This document shows positions 1-7,049 of a stretch of DNA of 12,987 nucleotides, in pieces. This DNA comes from Balneolales bacterium (GTDB taxonomy: Bacteria; Bacteroidota; Rhodothermia; Balneolales; HLUCCA01), in the NCBI GenBank assembly GCA_022565415.1, contig JAIUMT010000070.1, positions 1-12,987 of the forward strand. Reading direction: 5' to 3'. The position numbers were made by a program, and so were the translations under genes. The notes beneath the pieces were generated by a model that saw nothing but the letters and a program-made list of their open reading frames with translations, was not told the DNA's origin and did not search any database. The first letter of the stretch is position 1. The number at the start of each line of letters is the position of its first letter.

Positions 1-405
1 ACCCATTCGGGAATCCGCACGCTTCTTTCGGATTTAAACACGCTTTACGGCGAAGAGCCATCGCTTCATGAGGTCGACTTCGACTGGAAAGGATTTCGTT
101 GGATAAACGCTTCCGATTACGAAAAGAGCGTCATCAGTTTTATTCGTTATAGCGAAGACCAGGAAGATTACCTCGTATTTGTTTTTAATTTCACACCGGA
201 AGTTTATCACGATTACGTGATTGGTGTGCCGGAAACGACGAAATTTAAGGTTATCTTTAATAGCGATTCTGAATATTACGGAGGTAGTAACGTAGATGTG
301 CCCAATGCAGAGTCTCATAATGGAGAGTGGCACGGGTTACCATCCAATATGAAAATTGTGGTCCCCCCTCTGGCTGGGGTAATTTACAAGCCTTCCAAGC
401 CATAA
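1..405 (+). CDS. glgB: 1,4-alpha-glucan branching enzyme, C-terminal part (5' end outside window)
   Basis: Frame 1 is open from the left edge to a TAA at 403-405, giving 134 residues that match the end of bacterial GlgB. GlgB makes the alpha-1,6 branches of glycogen by cutting and re-attaching alpha-1,4 chains in the cytoplasm. Visible family landmarks are the end of the GH13 barrel region (HSGIRTLLSDLNTLY, then LHEVDFDWKGFRWI and SVISFIRY) and the C-terminal all-beta domain with FVFNFTPEVYHDY, GVP, FNSDSEYYGGSNV, WHGLP and the closing VVPPLAGVIYKP. The catalytic residues lie upstream of the window, so activity cannot be judged here. malQ follows after 35 nt on the same strand, which fits an alpha-glucan metabolism operon. 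A Met codon at 217 is internal to this gene and not a separate start. Confidence 0.93.
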   Translation, partial: THSGIRTLLSDLNTLYGEEPSLHEVDFDWKGFRWINASDYEKSVISFIRYSEDQEDYLVFVFNFTPEVYHDYVIGVPETTKFKVIFNSDSEYYGGSNVDVPNAESHNGEWHGLPSNMKIVVPPLAGVIYKPSKP

Positions 406-440
406 AATTATCTGAACTATTGAACATTTTTTGAACGATC

Positions 441-1991
441 ATGAAATTTAAACGTGCTAGTGGCACACTCGTGCACCCAACTTCATTCCCATCAGCGTAC
501 GGTATTGGAGACCTCGGGCCTGCAGCATATCGCTTTATGGACTTTCTGCAGGAAACCGATCAGTGTATTTGGCAGGTTTTGCCACTAGGACCAACCGGGT
601 ACGGTAACTCGCCCTACGCCAGTTACTCCGCATTTGCAGGAAATCACTACCTGATTAGTCCGGATGTGTTGGTTTCAAAAGGCATGTTAACGCAAGCAGA
701 GGCGGACCAAGCCAAGCGCACGGTCACTACCAATGTAGATTACGATCAGGCGTATTCTTCCAAAGAGGAATTGTTCAAAATTGCCAGTGAACGATTTTAT
801 GCCATTCAAAATGGAAATAAAAACGAGTCGTTCGAGATGTTCAAGGCAAATAACAGCTACTGGCTCGACGATTACGTCCTTTTTATTGCCTGCCTCGAAG
901 CGCACGGCAAACAACCCTGGACAACTTGGGACAAAGACTTAGCCCGCCGTAACAAAAAGGCGATAGCTACCTGGAGTAAAAAGCTGGCAAAAGAAATCGA
1001 CTATCACTACTGGTTGCAATTCGAATTTTTTACCCAATGGATGGCGCTCAAAGCATACGCCAACAGCAAAGATATTCAGGTTATCGGAGATATTCCGATT
1101 TTCGTAGATCACAACAGCTCTGATGTGTGGTCGCATCCGACCTATTTTGAAATTGATAAAGACGGAAACCGCATGCTTGTCGCGGGTGTGCCGCCAGATT
1201 ACTTCAGCGCTACGGGTCAGTTATGGGGAAATCCGTTGTACAAATGGAAAGCCCTCGAAAAAGACAACTTCTCGTGGTGGATCGAGCGTTTTCGTCAGAT
1301 GTTTGTAATGTACGATGCCATACGTGTAGACCATTTCAGAGGTTTTGACGCATATTGGGAAGTTAAGGCCGAAGCCGAAACTGCGATGTATGGACGTTGG
1401 GTAAAGGGTCCGGGCAAGAAATTGTTCCAAACCATACGCGACGTGCTTGGCGATGTGCCCATTATAGCAGAAGATCTCGGAGTAATTACCCCGGAAGTGG
1501 TTGATTTGCGCGATAGTTTCAACTTTCCCGGCATGAAAATTCTTCAATTTGCACTTTCGGGTGATGCTGCGAATAGCTTCTTGCCACACAACTACGAGAC
1601 GAGTAACTGTGTGGTTTACACCGGAACGCACGACAACGACACAACGCAAGGATGGTATGCCTCAGCGCCAGAAGTTGAAAAACACTGGGCGCGGGAGTAC
1701 ACCCGATCGGATGGTAAGCAAATTCATATAGAGCTGATCCGTTTGGGAATGATGTCGGCAGCCGATATGGCTATTTTTCCGTTGCAGGACTTTATGGGAC
1801 TCGGAAATGAGCATCGTATGAACCTTCCCGGCACAACCGAAAACAACTGGGCGTGGCGTTACACAGAAGAAATGCTGAACCGGGTTGATGTTCCATATAT
1901 CAAACATCTTGTCGGGATATCAAATCGAAATACCAGAGTGCGGCAATACGATACGAATATCGTAGAGCTCGAGACGTCTACGGCAAATTGA
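441..1991 (+). CDS. malQ: 4-alpha-glucanotransferase (amylomaltase, GH77)
   Basis: 516 residues, ATG start, TGA stop. The enzyme transfers alpha-1,4-glucan segments between maltooligosaccharides in the cytoplasm and works with branching enzyme and phosphorylase in glycogen or maltodextrin turnover. The N-terminus has the GH77 signature (RASGTLVHPTSFPSAYGIGD, then WQVLPLGPTGYGNSPY and SAFAGN). The catalytic residues are readable: nucleophile Asp297 in YDAIRVDHFRGF, acid/base Glu344 in IIAEDLG, and transition-state stabiliser Asp398 in YTGTHDND. The C-terminus carries the usual PLQD.MGLG and MNLPGT segments. The length is that of the compact Thermus-type amylomaltase; many Bacteroidota have a much longer version with N-terminal starch-binding domains, which are absent here. 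It lies 35 nt after glgB and is followed by a probable terminator, so it is likely the last gene of the glgB unit. The fold and motifs leave little doubt. Confidence 0.96.
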   Translation: MKFKRASGTLVHPTSFPSAYGIGDLGPAAYRFMDFLQETDQCIWQVLPLGPTGYGNSPYASYSAFAGNHYLISPDVLVSKGMLTQAEADQAKRTVTTNVDYDQAYSSKEELFKIASERFYAIQNGNKNESFEMFKANNSYWLDDYVLFIACLEAHGKQPWTTWDKDLARRNKKAIATWSKKLAKEIDYHYWLQFEFFTQWMALKAYANSKDIQVIGDIPIFVDHNSSDVWSHPTYFEIDKDGNRMLVAGVPPDYFSATGQLWGNPLYKWKALEKDNFSWWIERFRQMFVMYDAIRVDHFRGFDAYWEVKAEAETAMYGRWVKGPGKKLFQTIRDVLGDVPIIAEDLGVITPEVVDLRDSFNFPGMKILQFALSGDAANSFLPHNYETSNCVVYTGTHDNDTTQGWYASAPEVEKHWAREYTRSDGKQIHIELIRLGMMSAADMAIFPLQDFMGLGNEHRMNLPGTTENNWAWRYTEEMLNRVDVPYIKHLVGISNRNTRVRQYDTNIVELETSTAN

Positions 1992-2102
1992 TTATTTATA
2001 ACCTCAGTAAAAAGTCGTATTTTACTAGTCTGAATTTTGATTTAAAGCAATCATTAATGAGGGCTAAAAATCCTCCCATAACCAAAATTCAATGAATTAT
2101 TT

Positions 2103-2143
2103 TGATTCCGATCTGTTGGGAATGGCAAGTCGGAATCATTTTT
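2103..2143 (+). terminator. Probable intrinsic terminator after malQ
   Basis: A perfect 9-bp inverted repeat, TGATTCCGA (2103-2111) and TCGGAATCA (2130-2138), is followed directly by five T residues (2139-2143). The loop is long (18 nt), so this is weaker than a textbook terminator. It lies 112 nt after the malQ stop and 47 nt before the next start, in the right orientation to end the glgB-malQ transcript. It could instead act as a leader attenuator for the downstream gene. Confidence 0.5.
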
Positions 2144-2189
2144 ATGTTAGGCGGGAGGCCGTTATGGCAGTTAACTCTATACCAAAACC

Positions 2190-2987
2190 ATGAAAATACT
2201 TTACGCTGCAGCAGAGATTTCACCGTTCGCAAGACTTACAAATACAGCCGATTTGCTTCGCTTTCTACCGGCATCGCTGCAAGATAAAGGATTTGAAATC
2301 CGCATTCTGTTACCCAAGTATGGTTCAATCAACGATCGTCGTAACCGTCTGCACGAAGTAATTCGTCTTGCGGGAATCGAAGTAACGGTCGACGACAAGG
2401 TAGAGTCGCTGAAAATCAAAGTCGCTAGTATTCCTAACGCGAAGCTTCAGGTCTACTTCCTCGACAACGATACCTATTTCAAACGAAAAGCACTGTTTAA
2501 CGATCCCAAAACGGATAAACCATACGCCGATAATGCCGAACGACTTGTTTTCTACAACAAAGGCATCATCGAAACGATTAAACGCCTCGGCTGGATTCCC
2601 GACATTATTCATTGTCATGATTGGGCTGCCGGCTTAATCCCAATGCTTTGCAAGACGGTTTACAAGAATGAGAGCAATTTTAGCAATACTAAAGTCGTTT
2701 ACAACCTTCATAACCCGATTAGTCATGGCAGTTTCGACGATGAAATCTTCCGATTCCTTGGTGTTGACGATGATTTTGACAGAGATTCCATTAAGACTGA
2801 TGGTCTTGTTGACCCGATTCGCGCAGGTTTGAAATATGCAGACCATGTTGTAACCGGCAATGATATGCGAGACGAATTGTCTACTCAATTCGGTGATTTA
2901 GGCATAGAGGCCGAGAAAATTCAAGGTTCTCCAGCCGATATCTCCACCAAGTTTGCTGAATATTACAAGCGAATTTCAGAAGTATAA
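2190..2987 (+). CDS. GT5 glycogen/starch synthase-like protein, N-terminal domain only
   Basis: 265 residues, about half the length of a true GlgA (roughly 480). The sequence matches the starch-synthase catalytic domain (GT5 N-terminal Rossmann half): MKILYAAAEISPFA at the start, RILLPKYGSIND, the VYFLDND segment (residues 88-94), PDIIHCHDWAAGLIP (the HDW motif of GlgA) and VVYNLHNPISHG near residue 175. The C-terminal GT-B half that holds the nucleotide-sugar site is missing, and the KxGGL loop that binds ADP-glucose in GlgA is replaced by RLTNT (residues 15-19). From memory, similar short proteins annotated as glycogen/starch synthase and lacking the same loop occur widely in Flavobacteriia, next to a DUF4270 gene, so this is a family trait and not a local truncation. 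Ordinary glycogen synthase activity is unlikely; a sugar-binding or regulatory role is only a guess. The next gene starts 26 nt downstream. Confidence 0.85.
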   Translation: MKILYAAAEISPFARLTNTADLLRFLPASLQDKGFEIRILLPKYGSINDRRNRLHEVIRLAGIEVTVDDKVESLKIKVASIPNAKLQVYFLDNDTYFKRKALFNDPKTDKPYADNAERLVFYNKGIIETIKRLGWIPDIIHCHDWAAGLIPMLCKTVYKNESNFSNTKVVYNLHNPISHGSFDDEIFRFLGVDDDFDRDSIKTDGLVDPIRAGLKYADHVVTGNDMRDELSTQFGDLGIEAEKIQGSPADISTKFAEYYKRISEV

Positions 2988-3013
2988 TACCAAATTTTAA
3001 ACGAATACCCCCT

Positions 3014-4207
3014 TTGAGACGCCTCAAAAATTACCTCCCTGCACTGGGAGCTTTACTGATAGCCCTTACTGTTTTAACAAGCTGTGAAGAAAGCGGCATA
3101 GTTGGCTCTTCTTTTGTCACAACCGACCCCGATATAATCATTGATACCATGCAAGCCGGTCAAATTCAGACCGAGTCGTTGGTTACTTTCTCTGGTAGCA
3201 AAGTTCTTGTTGCAACCGGAAGATTTGACGACCAACTTTTTGGTACGTATGAAGCAACAGCATTGCTAAATCCGGCGATGCTTGCAAGTACGATCGAAAT
3301 TGAAGACGATGCCGAATTCGGACTTGTATTAAAACGCCCGTCATTCACAGGCGATAGTACTTCGGTAAATCGTTATCAGATTTATGAAATAACTCGTCGC
3401 TGGAGAGGCAATGAGTGGAAGGCCGACTCGGTAGCTTCCTTGAGCCTGAGTCCAATGCTATCGTTTGAGATTACAAACGAAGATTCCATTTTTGTCCCGT
3501 TGCCATCAGACTGGACCGACAGATATAAAAGCTATTATGAGCTCGAGTCAGACAGAGTAGCACAGTACAATGAAAATATGTTTGGATTTGCGATAGTGCA
3601 TGAATCTGGCAACAGAATCGACTATTTCAATACAAACGATTCATATTTATACATCAAAAATCCAGATGTTCAGGGCGAAGACCCAACTGTGCCTCAAACA
3701 ACACAGATCAGGCAACGTGCAACTAGTTACCAGCTGGTTGAGGCGCCATCAACGCCAATGCCAGCAGACAGAATTGAAGTACGAAACGATTTCAGCACCA
3801 CTGGACGTCTATCGTTCACTATCAATCCGGATGACTTCCCTCAGCGGACTATATCTCGCGCAGAAATTGTGCTCCACGAAGATGTAGACATGCTAAACTC
3901 ATCATTAAGACCCGGCGAAGCACGTTCCAGCAACAATATAATTCGTGTTTTTGAGCTCGAAGAGGACGAAAAGGACTTTTATATAACGAAAGATGCAGTA
4001 GTTAATGTTCAGCGTTCTACAGATGGACGATATCGAATCAATTTAACTACACTTTTCAACAACGCACTTCGTGAAGGTGGCCGGGAAGTGAATCTCTACT
4101 TCATATCTGACCAAGACAATGGGATTATTCGTCCGGGATTGTTCTTTAATGAAAACGACTCAGAGCGATTTCCTCAATTAATCATTACTAAAATCAACCC
4201 GAACTGA
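3014..4207 (+). CDS. DUF4270-type lipoprotein
   Basis: 397 residues starting at TTG; no ATG occurs in frame until well past the signal peptide, so TTG is needed to keep it. The N-terminus (MRRLKNYLPA, a hydrophobic run, then LTSC) is a lipoprotein signal peptide with lipobox LTSC and lipidated Cys24. The residues after Cys are EES, an acidic start resembling the lipoprotein export signals reported for surface lipoproteins in Bacteroidota, so surface display is possible. The body is beta-rich and appears to hold two similar halves (about residues 100-216 and 270-395). I assign it to DUF4270 from its position behind the short GT5 protein, its lipoprotein nature and its length; the family has no established function. 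The halves also resemble DNRLRE-like jelly rolls. It shares one base with the next gene (TGATG), which indicates translational coupling. Confidence 0.68.
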   Translation: MRRLKNYLPALGALLIALTVLTSCEESGIVGSSFVTTDPDIIIDTMQAGQIQTESLVTFSGSKVLVATGRFDDQLFGTYEATALLNPAMLASTIEIEDDAEFGLVLKRPSFTGDSTSVNRYQIYEITRRWRGNEWKADSVASLSLSPMLSFEITNEDSIFVPLPSDWTDRYKSYYELESDRVAQYNENMFGFAIVHESGNRIDYFNTNDSYLYIKNPDVQGEDPTVPQTTQIRQRATSYQLVEAPSTPMPADRIEVRNDFSTTGRLSFTINPDDFPQRTISRAEIVLHEDVDMLNSSLRPGEARSSNNIIRVFELEEDEKDFYITKDAVVNVQRSTDGRYRINLTTLFNNALREGGREVNLYFISDQDNGIIRPGLFFNENDSERFPQLIITKINPN

Positions 4208-5496
4208 TGACTACGTTTCCAAAACGCTCGCTGATGGCAGCGATGCTAATCTTATTTGTCGCAGTTGGTGTTAATGCTCAGGATCGTTACGAGAACGCAT
4301 CTGCTTATTCAGCACTTGGCAGCGGATTTCCAGTCGATTATCGATCCTCACAAGGTTCGGCTATGGGTATTTCCGGTGTGGCAATTTCAAACCGCCTTTC
4401 TGGCAACATTTCTAATCCGGCACTTTGGAGTAACACCTACTTTACGCTAGCAAACGGAGGTATCTCATTTACTTCCTACGACGCCAAAGATGATTTCGGA
4501 TCGGCAACCAACAGCAACATTGGAATCAACCATTTTCAGCTGCAACTGCCGATTTACCGCGACAAAATGGGTGTCTCGATTGCTTTATTTCCCGTCACAG
4601 AAAGCCGTTTTTCGGCCCTGAATGTGTATTCTGATGATCCGAGTACTCCAGGCGCAGACACACTGCAATATCAATCGTTTTTCCGTGGTGAAGGTGGCCT
4701 AAATCGACTTGAAGCCGGATTCGGATATGAGTTACACGAAAACTTGTCGTTTGGCTATGCTGCATCACTCGTTTTTGGAGTACAGCGATCGGCAACGGAT
4801 GTCGGATTTATCACATCGGGTTATTCCCCGGTGAGTTTCGATACCCGTACCTCATCGATTGGATTTGGGAACAGATTTGGTTTGTACAGCCAGTTTCTAA
4901 CACCGTTTACATCAGAAGATGCGCTTGCTTTAGGATTGTCGATATCGTTGCCGGTTAATTTGTCGTCGAGCAGAGAGTCTATCTCAGTTATCGGAAATCA
5001 GCAGATCGTTCTCGAAGACGGTAGTGATAATGATGGAGAAATACGTCTACCATTAGAAGTTACCGGTGGTGTTGCATATTATTTTAATCGCTATTTATTG
5101 GTGTCTGGCGAAGTTCAATACCAAAACTGGTCAGATTATAAAAATTTTAGCGGTCAGAATGAGGAATTCTTAACTGACAGGCTTAAATTAGGCGCTGGTT
5201 TTGAATATTCTGCTTTTAGACATACTGAGACTAACTTGTTTACTCGTTTTGGCTATAGAGCTGGTTTCTCGTATGATTCGGGGCACATTTCTCTGAATGA
5301 TACACAGATTCAAACAATGTTGGTTTCGGCTGGTTTAACAATTCCATCGCCGGCATCTGGGTCTTCTGTAGATATCAATTTCGACTATGGAATACGCGGT
5401 ACAACATCGCATGAACTGGTTAGGGAAAGAATATTTGCAATCAGGATGTCGTTTAATTTATCAGAAAGAATGTTCTTTCAACGCAGATTGCAGTGA
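4207..5496 (+). CDS. Outer-membrane beta-barrel protein, FadL/OMPP1-like
   Basis: 429 residues. A Sec signal peptide is visible (FPKR, then MAAMLILFVAVG, probable cleavage after VNA, residue 24). The mature start (SALGSGFPVDYRSSQGSAMG, ISNRLSGNISNPALW) resembles the FadL/OMPP1 and PorV-like barrel families of Bacteroidota, in which a plug-like N-terminus with an NPA motif precedes the barrel. The rest alternates polar and hydrophobic residues in many predicted strands with glycine and aromatic girdles (for example RLEAGFGYELHENLSFGYAA and FTRFGYRAGFSYDSG). The last strand region is FAIRMSFNLSERMFF. The substrate cannot be told; hydrophobic compound uptake is the property of true FadL proteins. 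The start codon overlaps the stop of the lipoprotein gene, and the stop overlaps a potential start of the TPR gene, so all three are probably made together. A PorV-like role in secretion is an alternative. Confidence 0.72.
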   Translation: MTTFPKRSLMAAMLILFVAVGVNAQDRYENASAYSALGSGFPVDYRSSQGSAMGISGVAISNRLSGNISNPALWSNTYFTLANGGISFTSYDAKDDFGSATNSNIGINHFQLQLPIYRDKMGVSIALFPVTESRFSALNVYSDDPSTPGADTLQYQSFFRGEGGLNRLEAGFGYELHENLSFGYAASLVFGVQRSATDVGFITSGYSPVSFDTRTSSIGFGNRFGLYSQFLTPFTSEDALALGLSISLPVNLSSSRESISVIGNQQIVLEDGSDNDGEIRLPLEVTGGVAYYFNRYLLVSGEVQYQNWSDYKNFSGQNEEFLTDRLKLGAGFEYSAFRHTETNLFTRFGYRAGFSYDSGHISLNDTQIQTMLVSAGLTIPSPASGSSVDINFDYGIRGTTSHELVRERIFAIRMSFNLSERMFFQRRLQ

Positions 5497-5522
5497 TGGT
5501 TTACTCACAAAGTACTAAGGTC

Positions 5523-6839
5523 ATGAAAAAAATAATTACTACCATATTATTGTTGTTAATGAGCGGGTCGGTTGTACACGCCCAGAATAACGATATTCCT
5601 GAAGCTCCCTTTGGAATGAGTTCCTTAGAGGTGTTATCAATATTTAACGGGAATTTCACCAACAGAGATTACAATAGTGCTCTGCCTTTCGGGCGTTGGT
5701 TGTTAATTGCACATCCCAAAACGATGGAATTACCAGGGAATGCAACATACCGTGCCGACCGTACATTCAGTCGCATGATTACCGTATATGATGAGATTTC
5801 AAAAACACAATCTGACCCTGTATTGCGTGAGGCATACATTGATTCAGCTCGTGCACTTTATGTCCAAGTCCTCGATATTTTTGAAGAAGATGAAATCGAT
5901 CGCTACAGATGGATTTTCGATTATGGTCGTTTTCTCCAAACACAGCGAGATATAGATAACAACGAAATACTTGCTGCCGAGCAGTACATGAAGCTTTACG
6001 AAAGAGATTCTGAGCGTTTAGTCACTGAGGCAAATGGGTATTACATTCGATTTATTGTAGACCAGTATATCCGCAGTGAAATGCGTGAAGAAGCAATTGC
6101 ACTTATGGCTGAAACCGAGCCTGTAGCTGGTCCGGAAACATTGGAATTCTATGGTAGAATGCGCGACAGATTGTTTAGCAATCCTGAAGAGCGAATCGAG
6201 TTTCTGCTTACCCGTGGCGAAAGTGTAGAGACCCTCACAGAGCTTATGGAATTGTACACACGTGTTGGTGACCGTGCAAATTCACAGGCAATGACTCGTA
6301 AGTTGTACGAAATCGAGCCAGATTACGTAAATACCATGAGAATGGCAGACATGGCTGCAAATGATGCAAACTATCGTGAAGCAATTCGATATTTGGAGCA
6401 AGCAATCACTAAAACTGATGATAATCTTCAGAAGCGTGAAGCTACATTGAGAATTGCAGATAACCATTTAAACATGGATAATTTGCGTCAGGCAAGAGAC
6501 TATGCACGTCGTGCATCTGGAATTGACGCAACTTGGGGACAACCATATCTCAAGTTAGCCGATATCTATGCTCAGGCAGTATCGCGTTGTGCCGGTGGTT
6601 CAATGACAAGAGAAGATAAGGTTGTTTACTACTTGGTATTGGATCAACTCGACAGAGCTCGATCTGTAGATCCATCTACTGCGAACGTTGTTCAACGCCA
6701 ATACAGAACCTACCAAGGCGTAGTTCCATCAGCTGAAGAGAAATTCTTTATGAACTGGAATGTAGGCGACAGAATTCGCGTAGACGCATCACTTAAAGAG
6801 TGCTACGGCTGGATCTCCGAAACAACTACTGTTCGATAA
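5523..6839 (+). CDS. Secreted or periplasmic TPR-repeat protein
   Basis: I place the start at ATG 5523, where a clean signal peptide begins (MKK, a hydrophobic run, cleavage after VVHA at residue 20, mature start QNN), giving 438 residues. An in-frame ATG at 5496 overlaps the upstream stop as TGATG and would add nine residues, so either start may be used. The mature protein is alpha-helical with degenerate TPR units; the clearest is near residues 283-353 (YREAIRYLEQAI, LRIADNHLNMDNLRQARDYA, GQPYLKLADIYAQA). The ending, with a cysteine in AVSRC and a final ECYGWISETTTVR, resembles a conserved tail I recall from Bacteroidota TPR proteins (CWINETTKVR-like), so this is probably a defined orthologous family. 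The two cysteines could form a disulfide in the periplasm. TPR domains bind other proteins; the neighbouring barrel or lipoprotein are natural partners, but that is inference. Confidence 0.8.
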   Translation: MKKIITTILLLLMSGSVVHAQNNDIPEAPFGMSSLEVLSIFNGNFTNRDYNSALPFGRWLLIAHPKTMELPGNATYRADRTFSRMITVYDEISKTQSDPVLREAYIDSARALYVQVLDIFEEDEIDRYRWIFDYGRFLQTQRDIDNNEILAAEQYMKLYERDSERLVTEANGYYIRFIVDQYIRSEMREEAIALMAETEPVAGPETLEFYGRMRDRLFSNPEERIEFLLTRGESVETLTELMELYTRVGDRANSQAMTRKLYEIEPDYVNTMRMADMAANDANYREAIRYLEQAITKTDDNLQKREATLRIADNHLNMDNLRQARDYARRASGIDATWGQPYLKLADIYAQAVSRCAGGSMTREDKVVYYLVLDQLDRARSVDPSTANVVQRQYRTYQGVVPSAEEKFFMNWNVGDRIRVDASLKECYGWISETTTVR

Positions 6840-6861
6840 TTTATTCCCATCTTCTCATTAT

Positions 6862-6921
6862 ATACTTGAATTAACCGTTTTTGAATGCTATTATTAGAGC
6901 ATAAGCGGTTAATTCAAGTAT
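6862..6921. repeat. Long inverted repeat (60-nt hairpin) between the TPR gene and rho
   Basis: The arms ATACTTGAATTAACCG (6862-6877) and CGGTTAATTCAAGTAT (6906-6921) are perfect 16-bp reverse complements. Inside them, after T-G, T-A and T-A pairs and a 4-nt bulge (6881-6884), ATGCT (6885-6889) pairs with AGCAT (6898-6902) around an 8-nt loop. The whole element is flanked on each side by TAT. No T-run follows the right arm (TATCCCC), nor the left arm on the other strand, so it is not a standard intrinsic terminator. It may be a 3'-end-stabilising or Rho-related hairpin, a protein-binding operator, or a small palindromic mobile repeat. Confidence 0.85.
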
Positions 6922-7049
6922 TATCCCCTTTACGTTGTCCGATTGGTTCTTTCAATACTAATCCGACCTGATTTCGCACCACTTTTCCGGTCAACGTCCT
7001 TCCTAAGCTTACAAAGTATTTAAAAGAGTCGTTACGTAGTGCGCGAAAA

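Noticed and set aside
217..405. A 62-codon ATG-initiated frame as a small gene
   Set aside because: It is the in-frame tail of glgB, which is open to the left edge.
1221..1649. A 142-codon minus-strand frame inside malQ
   Set aside because: It is antisense to a strongly supported gene and its translation matches no family I know.
2006..2026. AGTAAAA/TTTTACT hairpin just after malQ
   Set aside because: The stem is only seven A/T-rich pairs and no T-run follows; the 2103-2143 structure is a better terminator.
2190..2987. The GT5-like gene as a frameshifted full-length glgA
   Set aside because: The next gene begins 26 nt later with a lipoprotein signal peptide and no GT-B C-terminal motifs appear in any frame downstream.
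6861..6868. TATACTTG as a rho promoter -7 box
   Set aside because: It misses one consensus base, has no TTG at the right distance and belongs to the palindrome arm.
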